DNA of 16,823 nucleotides from Bacteroidales bacterium UBA714 (GTDB lineage: Bacteria; Bacteroidota; Bacteroidia; Bacteroidales; UBA932): positions 1 to 16,823 of the forward strand of contig DBLW01000011.1 of the NCBI GenBank assembly GCA_002298075.1, written 5' to 3'. Position 1 is the stretch's first letter, and each line of letters starts with the position of its first letter. Made by a program: the position numbers and the translations under genes. Under the pieces are notes generated by a model. That model did not search any database, was not told where the DNA came from, and was given only the letters and a program-made list of their open reading frames with translations. Positions 6,385 through 14,171 of this stretch are shown here, one piece after another.

Positions 6385-9300
6385 ATGTGTGGAACATTAC
6401 GCAAGACGGCTGCGGCTGTCACTTTGTTGTTCTGTACTTCCGTGTTCTCGCTCCTGTCTGCCCAGACGCTTGTCAGGGGAACGGTCTATGACACGGAAAA
6501 GCCGGTTCCTATGGCGGGCGCTACCGTCGTGGTATCAGGCAAAAACATCGCGGCTTTTTCGGATGCTTCCGGAAAATTCGAGATAAAGGCGTCTCCAGGA
6601 GATGTCCTTCATGTGCAGTTCATGGGATATCTGGACTCGAAAGTGACTGTCTCCAAGGCAGTGCATTATGAAATAGTGTTGAGTCCTGACCGTGAGAAAA
6701 TAGATGAGGCCATAGTGACGGCCCTTGGCATGAAGCGTGAGAAGCGCTCGCTCGGTTACGCTGCAACAGACCTGTCCGGTGACCAGATTACCGAGGTGCA
6801 GTCGAGCAACTGGTTGAGCGGCCTGCAGGGCAAGGTCGCCGGTGTCCAGTTCAATAATGCGGCTTCAGGACCTATAGGTTCAATGAAAGCCGTAGTGCGT
6901 GGTGAGACTTCGCTTAACGGGAACAGCTCCGCATTGTTTGTGATAGACGGTGTCCCGATGTCTTCAGGTACAATCGCAAATGCCTCAGGAAGCACATATA
7001 CCAATGATGACGGTCCTGTGGATTTCGGTGACGGGGCAACCGACCTCAATCCTGATGACATAGAATCTGTTACCGTACTTAAAGGTGCTGCGGCGACTGC
7101 CCTGTACGGCTCCCGTGCCGGTAACGGGGCCATTATCATAACGACCAAGGGTGGAACAACGGCAAAAGGCATAGGTGTGACATACAGCGGGGCATTCACT
7201 GCCGATATGCCTGGCTACTGGCCTGAATTTAACACTGTCTATGGCTCCGGAATCGACATGGGAAAGAAACCGTATAACTTCTGGCGGGCTGAGCTTAATC
7301 CGGAAGGTCTGGAGATTAACTACAGCAGATATGCTTTCGGTGAGGCATACGATGCAAGCAAACTCAGATACCAGTATGAAGGGTACGACTGGGAGACCGG
7401 GGAAATCGTGCCTACGCCGTGGACATACAAGGATGACTGGTACACAGGAATCTTCAGAACCGGTTACACTTGGGACAATGCTGTCACGGTGGAGGGTGGA
7501 AACGGCAAGGGCGCATCCGTGAGGGCCTCGTTCAAGGATACAAGGAACAAGTGGATTCTGCCTAACACCGGATACAAGAAGCAGAGCTATTCTTTTTCCG
7601 TGAACGTGCCTGTGTCCAAGGCGATAAAATTCCACGCCAAGGTCAACTATTACAGGACAGATTCCGACAATATGCCTTCCTCTGCATATGCCCGCAATTC
7701 TCCGATGTACCAGCTTGTGTGGAACAGGACCAATGTCAGCATGAAAGAATATGCCAAGGAATATTTCGGCGGGCATTACAACGCGGAGACTTTCAAGGAC
7801 TATGCTTTCCTCATCAGCCACACGGAGTATTACAACCCATATCGCGTGCTTTATGAGTTCACAAACAGCATGGATAAGGACAGGGTGCTGGGGAACATGG
7901 GCTTTGACATCAACCTGTGGAAAGACAAGGTTACGCTTTCGCTTAAGGCAGGAGCAGATATCGGCAACCAGTTCCGTACACAGCGCAAGCCGAAGTATAA
8001 TTATACCTACCCGGAAGGCTTCTATCGTGAGCAGGAGTCGCTTCAGATGGAGTTCAACAGCGATTTCATGCTGAAATACTCGGATGCTTTTCTTGGTGAC
8101 AGGCTTACCATTACTGCCGGTCTGGGCGGAAACCATATGGTTTATAATGTCCGTTCCGACAAATATACCATAGACAAGCTTGACGTGGAGGGAGTATATA
8201 CGATACACAATTATCCCACAGGAACTTTGCCGCAGCATGAGCGCGCCCGTCTGAACAAGGTGGTGAACAGCCTGTATGGCCTTGTCTCCCTTTCGTGGGA
8301 CAATTGGGCATATCTTGACATTACCGGAAGGCAGGACTGGTCATCAACTCTTCGTGAGCCGTTCTTCTACCCTTCTGTAAGTGCCAGCCTTGTTCTGGAC
8401 AAACTGTTCAATTTCCAGGAGAGGCTGCCTGCCATATCATTCCTGAAGCTGCGGGCTTCATGGGCCAATGTCGGAAAAGACACCACTCCGTATGCGCTTT
8501 CCTATTCTTATTCATCGTCACAATATCCGGGAGGATACCGTACCGGAAATACTTATCCTGATGAAAATCTGAAGCCGGAAAATGTGGAGACATGGGAAGC
8601 CGGACTGGAGATGAAGTTCCTCAAGAACAGGATAGGAATGGATGTGGCTTTCTATTGGTCCGATGTGACAAACCAGATTTACCAGCTTCCTGGAGATTAT
8701 GTGACAGGTGCGAAATATTATACCTACAATATCGGCCTTATCAAGAACAGGGGAGTGGAAATAGCCTTGAACTTTGTTCCTGTGAAGACGCGCGACTGGA
8801 GGTGGACCATAGACATCAATGCCGCAAGAAACGTCGGGGTGCTGGACAAGATGTATGACGGATGGGACAATTCGGTGCCTCATGTCGAGAATTATGCTTC
8901 TGTAGGCCAGAGATTCTTCGTATACGATTATGTGGGCCAGAAAATGGGCCAGATATGGGCGGTCGGGCTTGAAAAGGCACCCGCAGGCGCATATTATTAT
9001 GATGGCAGCGGCAACAAGGTCGATTGCGCCGGACAGGATGTTATAAGCGCATCTACCGGACTGCCTTCGAACAGTCAGGAACTGAGGTGTCTCGGCAATA
9101 TACATCCGGACTGGACTGGCGGGTTCTCGACATCCCTGAGATGGAAAAACCTGACTTTCGGAGCTACTTTCGCCGCCCAGATAGGAGGCAAGACGTATTC
9201 CGTGACCGCCAGCATCCTCGGATACCAGGGCAAGCTCACCAATACGCTTGAGGGACGCTATGACGGAATAGTGGCTCCCGGAGTGAACATAGTCGGTACG

Positions 9301-9663
9301 GATTCTGACGGGAATGCTGTCTGCAGGCCTAACGGTACCGTAACCTCAAACATTTATTCGTATTATCAGACCTACAAGGCAAGCCGCTATAACTTCGAGG
9401 AGTATATATATGACTCGTCATATCTGAAACTCAAGGAAATACGCATAGAGTACCGCTTTCCGGACAGCCTTATGAAAAAGACGCGCGTGCTTCAGGGGGC
9501 CTCCGTAGCCGCATATGCCACAAATTTGTTCTGCATAACCGAATATCCTTTCTATGACCCGGACACCGGATTCCTCTCTGGAGGGGACATAAAGCGTGGA
9601 GTCGAATCCGGCTCATTCCCTATGAACAGGTCCGTTGGTGTCAACCTCAAACTGAAATTCTGA
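6385..9663 (+). CDS. SusC/RagA-family TonB-linked outer-membrane transporter
   Basis: This 1092-residue outer-membrane protein imports glycan fragments using TonB energy. In order it shows a signal peptide ending near LLSAQ (cleavage around residue 26), a carboxypeptidase-regulatory-like domain (about 30-105, GATVVVSG to QFMGYLDSKV), the SusC linker EAIVTALGMKREKRSLGYA, and a plug domain (about 118-235) with GLQGKVAGVQ, LFVIDGVPM and LKGAAATALYGSRAGNGAII. A long beta-barrel follows, ending in phenylalanine (NLKLKF) as outer-membrane barrels do. Its stop codon is one base from the susD start, the usual coupled pair. The transported glycan cannot be predicted from sequence; the genes nearby suggest a fucose- or arabinose-related sugar. 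Confidence 0.97.
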   Translation: MCGTLRKTAAAVTLLFCTSVFSLLSAQTLVRGTVYDTEKPVPMAGATVVVSGKNIAAFSDASGKFEIKASPGDVLHVQFMGYLDSKVTVSKAVHYEIVLSPDREKIDEAIVTALGMKREKRSLGYAATDLSGDQITEVQSSNWLSGLQGKVAGVQFNNAASGPIGSMKAVVRGETSLNGNSSALFVIDGVPMSSGTIANASGSTYTNDDGPVDFGDGATDLNPDDIESVTVLKGAAATALYGSRAGNGAIIITTKGGTTAKGIGVTYSGAFTADMPGYWPEFNTVYGSGIDMGKKPYNFWRAELNPEGLEINYSRYAFGEAYDASKLRYQYEGYDWETGEIVPTPWTYKDDWYTGIFRTGYTWDNAVTVEGGNGKGASVRASFKDTRNKWILPNTGYKKQSYSFSVNVPVSKAIKFHAKVNYYRTDSDNMPSSAYARNSPMYQLVWNRTNVSMKEYAKEYFGGHYNAETFKDYAFLISHTEYYNPYRVLYEFTNSMDKDRVLGNMGFDINLWKDKVTLSLKAGADIGNQFRTQRKPKYNYTYPEGFYREQESLQMEFNSDFMLKYSDAFLGDRLTITAGLGGNHMVYNVRSDKYTIDKLDVEGVYTIHNYPTGTLPQHERARLNKVVNSLYGLVSLSWDNWAYLDITGRQDWSSTLREPFFYPSVSASLVLDKLFNFQERLPAISFLKLRASWANVGKDTTPYALSYSYSSSQYPGGYRTGNTYPDENLKPENVETWEAGLEMKFLKNRIGMDVAFYWSDVTNQIYQLPGDYVTGAKYYTYNIGLIKNRGVEIALNFVPVKTRDWRWTIDINAARNVGVLDKMYDGWDNSVPHVENYASVGQRFFVYDYVGQKMGQIWAVGLEKAPAGAYYYDGSGNKVDCAGQDVISASTGLPSNSQELRCLGNIHPDWTGGFSTSLRWKNLTFGATFAAQIGGKTYSVTASILGYQGKLTNTLEGRYDGIVAPGVNIVGTDSDGNAVCRPNGTVTSNIYSYYQTYKASRYNFEEYIYDSSYLKLKEIRIEYRFPDSLMKKTRVLQGASVAAYATNLFCITEYPFYDPDTGFLSGGDIKRGVESGSFPMNRSVGVNLKLKF

Positions 9664-9664
9664 T

Positions 9665-11257
9665 ATGAAACAGACTGTCAAATACATACATATTATGGTG
9701 GCTGTGCTGGTTGCGGCTTTTGCTGCCGGCTGCACAAAGGATTTTGACAAAATCAACACAGATCCGACCAAGATAAATTTCGGCAACATAAAGGCGAGCA
9801 ACATGTTTGAGCCGATTTTTTTCCAGACAGGTGCGAGAAACCAGTATTATTCCTGGATATGGAGCAATGAGCTTGTTCAGGTGACTGCTTTCACGGGAGG
9901 CTCGACAAGGCAGGAGCATCTCTATCTTGTCACAGACGGAAACGCCCAGTCTGCATGGGACGATTATGCCCGCCGTGCCGCGGATGCTCATCACATGATA
10001 AATCTTGCGATAGCGCAGGGAGACGAATTTTATCATGCTGTCGGCCTTGTGATGAAATGCTGGCAGATGGCTGAGCTGGTGTCCATATTCGGTGACATAC
10101 CTTATTCCGAGGCGTTCCGTTACAGTGAGCAGAGGTATCCTGCATTTGAACCTCAGGAGCAGGTTTTCGGAAATGTCATCCGTGACCTTGACAGCGCGAA
10201 TGTCATCTTTTCCCGCAAGCCTACCAGCGGATATTCCTCTCTTGACCAGATGTACAATGCTGATACAGACAAATGGAGACGCTTCGCCAATTCTCTGAAA
10301 TTGCGGTATCTGTGCCGTATGAGCGGTACTGACGACAGATATTGGGATGAAATCCAGGCCATCCTGGACGATGCGGAGCGTTTTCCTGTGCTCCGGGGCA
10401 ACCAGGACAATGCCGCCGTGCCTTTCAAGGGCACCGACCCGTACAAATCCTATTGGGGAGAGGCTGAGACAACGAAAGGAGTGTTCCAGCAGCACAGGCT
10501 TACTCAGCAGCTCATAAAGATGACTGCCGAACTTGATTCCCAGGGCAATGCCGTGTATGTTGACCCGAGGCTGGTGATATGGGGAGTCCAGACCGGAGGC
10601 AAATGGAAAGGCACGGTGTCAGGAGGAAACCAGGTCAACAGGCCTTCTGATGACAACGGGACATCAAAGCCGAATTTTGATATACTCGGTGCGGCCGATC
10701 TTCCGGGCTTCCTGATGGAATATTCCGAAATCCTTTTCATTCAGGCGGAGGGACTTCTGAAAGGAAAACTTGCTTTGCCTGGAAAAACCGTGAAGGGACT
10801 TTATGAGGAGGCTCTCCGCGCCAATATGGAGAAATGGGCTCCTTATGCGGCAAAACTCTCCAAGCCGTTTACGGTCTCTAATGCCGATGTCGGGAAATAT
10901 CTCTCCTCTGCGCTCGGCTCGTATGACCTTGCCGGGACAGATGGAAGTCTTTATGCCGGCAAGGAGGAGTTCCTGATGTCTCAGAAATGGCTGTCGCTTT
11001 TCTGGGTCGGCTGGGAGACCTGGCATGAGTGGAGAAGAACGGAATATCCGCTTCTTACAATAGGTGAGGGTACCGTCTATAATGACCACGAACTGCCTAC
11101 AAGGTTCATATATCCTTCATATACAATGTCCTCCAATAATGCCAATGCTGTGGCTGCGCTTTCACGGATGGGCGGTGCCAATGATATGCACCTCGCGCTT
11201 GACTGGAGCTGGAAGAAACTTTCCGGAGGGCACAGAAGGCCATACGGGGCTGATTGA
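9665..11257 (+). CDS. SusD/RagB-family surface glycan-binding lipoprotein
   Basis: This 530-residue lipoprotein forms the lid over the SusC barrel and binds the glycan at the cell surface. The signal peptide ends in AFAAGC, with C23 lipidated, and the following TKDFDK is acidic, consistent with the surface-export signal of Bacteroidota lipoproteins. CTKDFDKINTDPTKI at the mature N-terminus is typical of the SusD-like group often classed as SusD-like_2 (PF12771). The body is mainly helical, with aromatic-rich stretches such as FWVGWETWHEWRRTEYPLL near the C-terminus. Pairing with SusC one base upstream supports the call. The ligand is unknown. Confidence 0.95.
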   Translation: MKQTVKYIHIMVAVLVAAFAAGCTKDFDKINTDPTKINFGNIKASNMFEPIFFQTGARNQYYSWIWSNELVQVTAFTGGSTRQEHLYLVTDGNAQSAWDDYARRAADAHHMINLAIAQGDEFYHAVGLVMKCWQMAELVSIFGDIPYSEAFRYSEQRYPAFEPQEQVFGNVIRDLDSANVIFSRKPTSGYSSLDQMYNADTDKWRRFANSLKLRYLCRMSGTDDRYWDEIQAILDDAERFPVLRGNQDNAAVPFKGTDPYKSYWGEAETTKGVFQQHRLTQQLIKMTAELDSQGNAVYVDPRLVIWGVQTGGKWKGTVSGGNQVNRPSDDNGTSKPNFDILGAADLPGFLMEYSEILFIQAEGLLKGKLALPGKTVKGLYEEALRANMEKWAPYAAKLSKPFTVSNADVGKYLSSALGSYDLAGTDGSLYAGKEEFLMSQKWLSLFWVGWETWHEWRRTEYPLLTIGEGTVYNDHELPTRFIYPSYTMSSNNANAVAALSRMGGANDMHLALDWSWKKLSGGHRRPYGAD

Positions 11258-11294
11258 ATCAAGAGGGGACACAACAAGAAACCAAATCTGAAAT

Positions 11295-14171
11295 ATGAGA
11301 ACGAATACCATTATATTGTCTGCACTGCTGCCGCTTGCATGGATGGCGTCAGGATGCGGAATGGAAACGGGACTTGCAAACCCGCAGCTGGAAGTCTATG
11401 ACTCCCGGGACAATGCGGTGCTGTCTTTGGGGAGCCAGCTGCAATATGAGGCTGATTACACCTGCTGGGAGTATCTGGATATATCCAAACCGGATGAGAC
11501 GGCCCAGCAGTTGCCCTCGCCGAAATATCTTGTGGCATCCAACATGTCATGGAGGCTTGAGCCTGCATCAGAGGAGGATTATGAGTGGATACGTCCATTT
11601 CCTGCATCCGGAAACGGGGACGGGCTATTCTGTTTCTTTGTCGGACGCTACAGCGATCAGAAGGCTCCGCGCAGTGCCGAATGGGTAATCATCGCCAATG
11701 ACGGGAACAGGGACATTCCTGTGGGAGGACGTATTGTCGTGACGCAAAGTCCGAGTGACGAATTTCTGAAGAAGTCGGCCGCGAGGGTGGAGTTTACGGC
11801 AGACGCAGGAAAGAAAAAGCTTCTGATAACGTCAAATGTGCCTTGGTCATATGAACTTGAACCTGATTCCGCCTATGCTACGGAAGACCTGTCATGGCTT
11901 GTCACGTCACTTGGGAAAAGCGGTTCTCTGGTTGACACCCTGACATTCTCTGTTGAGGGGAACCTCAACTCAATCAGGGGGGCGGTACTTTCCCTGAAAT
12001 ATACGGCTGACGGCGAGGACAGGACGGAGACCGTTCCGATAGTCCAGAATGGCCAGTCGGTGGATGTGGAAGGCTTCCCTCTGAAATGGACTGTCGGGGT
12101 GGCCGGAAACAATTTTGCCGAGACCTGGCCTTCCGAGGGGCTCATAAGGTCGGATGGTGGAAGCGGCACCATAAGGTATGTCAGCATAGACAAGTCTCTG
12201 ATAGATACAAAAGGCGCGTATAAGCTGGATATAGACACGAAATATAATGACCCGCGTGCTATAGGCGTATGGCCTGGAGACTATTTGCAGTTCCTTTCGG
12301 AAATGCCTGTGGCAAAGGGAACTATACTTAAGATTGCCTTTGAGACGAGGGTGTCTGCCTCATGCCACAAATTCTGGAGGCTCGAATATCTTGACGGGAA
12401 CGAATGGAAGATTGCCGGTGTGCCTCATGTGACTGATGTCACCGGAGAAAATGTCACCTATACTGACGCTTTTGAGGGCGGGGCAAATGCCTCCGCAAAC
12501 ATACTGGTCAGCCGTACCGTGAAATACGGGAACACTACCGGCCGCGTGGAGTTCAGGTTCATTTGCGCAGCGAATTGGAAATGCAGCGGAGGAGCCTTGA
12601 CTGAGCCGAACACTGCCAGTTGGAGGCTTACTCTTACTGACCGTTCGGAAAACAGTGAATGGCAGCCGTCAATACAGTGCATTGCCGGAGGTTCGGAGTC
12701 CATTGTAAAGGCTGAGATTTCCGTAAGCGGAATAAATGACAATCTTGTAGTGTTCGAGGGTTCTCCTGCGGCTCCCGTGAAATTCAGGGTGAAATCCGAC
12801 AATGATTTCACTGTCAGTTCTGATGTGGACTGGCTTGGGCTGTCTGTTCAGTCTGGTGAGGCCGGAAAAGAGTATGAAATTGAGCTTGAATGTGAAAACA
12901 GCAGCCTTGCAACTACAAGGCGCGGGGTTGTGGATATTGTGTCCGGGATTTCTCATTATGTCATAAATGTTGTCCAAAGTGCTGCCGGACAGGAGTTGAG
13001 GCCTTTTGTAAGCCTTGTCGAAGGAAACTCGATGGAACTTGGCAATGCTGAAGGCTCTTTCAGCGTGCAGGTTCAGGCGAATGTGGAGTATGAGGTGGAA
13101 TGTTCTGCTGACTGGGTGAGCGTCCTTGATGTGCCTGACACAAGAGCCATGGCTGAGGTTACGGACATGCATTTCACTTATGGCAGGAATGACACAGGAG
13201 CGGAGCGTCATGCCGCCGTCCGTTTCTTTAACAGGGAATACGGCATCGAGTCCGTGCTGAATCTGAAACAGGTCTCCATTTCTCCGGAAGTGACTGTTGA
13301 TGAGGTTTCCAAGACAATCTGGCAAGACGAATCGTCTGTTTCTTTCATCGTGACGACGAATCTTCCTCTTGATGCGGAAGTCCTCGAAGGTGACTTTTCG
13401 ATTGATGCCGACATAATCAGCCCAGGTACATCGCTTCTGACTGTCACGGCATTGTCAGATGCCGGAAGTTACGGAAAGATACAGCTTCATAACGATGATT
13501 TCGGCTGGTCTGAAGAATTGTCTGTCAGGCGTATTCAGGCGGGGCTGCTTGCGGACTGGTGCTTCACCTCGGCCAAAAAGGGCATTGTCGCGGGAGAGTT
13601 CTCATCTGAAGCTGGCGGGGCTTCAAGTGAGGAAGGTACTATGGGGCTTGCCATAAGGGATGATGTCGGACTGTCCATGCTGGAATATTGGTCCGTTGAC
13701 AAGACGCAGGGGGCAAACGGAGAATTTTTCAAGCGTTCTGTAGCCGCTGCCGGTGAGCCTTATGTGACAGCTCCGTGGAAAGGTGACTATTGGCTTTTTA
13801 CCGTCAATTCCAGGAAAGAGCTGGCGGCAGGCACAAGGATTCGTTATCAGTTCCAGATACGCAATACCAACAGCGCCCAGAAATGTTGGACAGTGGAATA
13901 TCTTGATTCCGGTGAGTGGAAACCGGCTCTTGGCATCATTTCCACGGCAGCCGTTTCCGGGAATGTAATCACTTTCCCTTCAAAGACAGGCTATGTGACA
14001 TTCGAAGGGGAGCTGGTCCTCGGGAATGCATCGAAGGGACTTAAGCTCAGAATCGTGGCAGGTGAAAATGACAGGGCTGACGGAAAGGGAACTGTGACTG
14101 AAACCGCGACTTCAAGGGTCGGTTCATCGGGAGACGGAAGTTTCCATAATCTTTTTGAAATTATCAGATGA
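11295..14171 (+). CDS. Large surface lipoprotein with BACON-like repeats and a duplicated beta-domain
   Basis: This 958-residue lipoprotein (signal ending in MASGC, C21) is probably a surface glycan-binding protein serving the SusC/SusD pair. From the N-terminus it shows a BACON-like unit (about 30-155, SNMSWRL to IVVTQSP), a second one (164-253, SNVPWSYE to PIVQNGQ), a beta-rich domain A (about 265-447), three more BACON-like units (about 484-565, 570-661 and 666-748) and a C-terminal domain B (about 753-958) that repeats domain A. The BACON features are the SN-x-x-W motif and the closing VQNG-type strand. BACON domains are usually non-catalytic linkers or carbohydrate/mucin binders. No enzyme motif is visible. 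The stop overlaps the next start by 4 bp, suggesting coupled translation. The two A/B domains are not recognised as a named family and may bind the ligand. Confidence 0.85.
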   Translation: MRTNTIILSALLPLAWMASGCGMETGLANPQLEVYDSRDNAVLSLGSQLQYEADYTCWEYLDISKPDETAQQLPSPKYLVASNMSWRLEPASEEDYEWIRPFPASGNGDGLFCFFVGRYSDQKAPRSAEWVIIANDGNRDIPVGGRIVVTQSPSDEFLKKSAARVEFTADAGKKKLLITSNVPWSYELEPDSAYATEDLSWLVTSLGKSGSLVDTLTFSVEGNLNSIRGAVLSLKYTADGEDRTETVPIVQNGQSVDVEGFPLKWTVGVAGNNFAETWPSEGLIRSDGGSGTIRYVSIDKSLIDTKGAYKLDIDTKYNDPRAIGVWPGDYLQFLSEMPVAKGTILKIAFETRVSASCHKFWRLEYLDGNEWKIAGVPHVTDVTGENVTYTDAFEGGANASANILVSRTVKYGNTTGRVEFRFICAANWKCSGGALTEPNTASWRLTLTDRSENSEWQPSIQCIAGGSESIVKAEISVSGINDNLVVFEGSPAAPVKFRVKSDNDFTVSSDVDWLGLSVQSGEAGKEYEIELECENSSLATTRRGVVDIVSGISHYVINVVQSAAGQELRPFVSLVEGNSMELGNAEGSFSVQVQANVEYEVECSADWVSVLDVPDTRAMAEVTDMHFTYGRNDTGAERHAAVRFFNREYGIESVLNLKQVSISPEVTVDEVSKTIWQDESSVSFIVTTNLPLDAEVLEGDFSIDADIISPGTSLLTVTALSDAGSYGKIQLHNDDFGWSEELSVRRIQAGLLADWCFTSAKKGIVAGEFSSEAGGASSEEGTMGLAIRDDVGLSMLEYWSVDKTQGANGEFFKRSVAAAGEPYVTAPWKGDYWLFTVNSRKELAAGTRIRYQFQIRNTNSAQKCWTVEYLDSGEWKPALGIISTAAVSGNVITFPSKTGYVTFEGELVLGNASKGLKLRIVAGENDRADGKGTVTETATSRVGSSGDGSFHNLFEIIR
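12267..12419 (+). repeat. Domain A core of the duplicated segment (copy 1)
   Basis: This encodes residues 325-375 of the BACON lipoprotein, including WPGDY, AKGTILKI and KFWRLEYLDGNEWK. The match to copy 2 is clear at the protein level but not at the DNA level, so the duplication is old. The full domain probably covers residues 265-447. Confidence 0.75.
13773..13934 (+). repeat. Domain B core of the duplicated segment (copy 2)
   Basis: This encodes residues 827-880 of the same lipoprotein, with WKGDY, AAGTRIRY and KCWTVEYLDSGEWK aligning to copy 1. Identical positions include W-x-G-D-Y and K-x-W-x-x-E-Y-L-D-x-x-E-W-K. The full domain runs from about residue 753 to the C-terminus. Confidence 0.75.

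Noticed and set aside
6985..8238. 417-codon open frame on the minus strand inside susC
   Set aside because: Antisense shadow of susC. No family resemblance, and the plus-strand frame is a clear SusC protein.
9647..10495. 282-codon open frame on the minus strand opposite susD
   Set aside because: Antisense shadow of susD without any recognisable motif.
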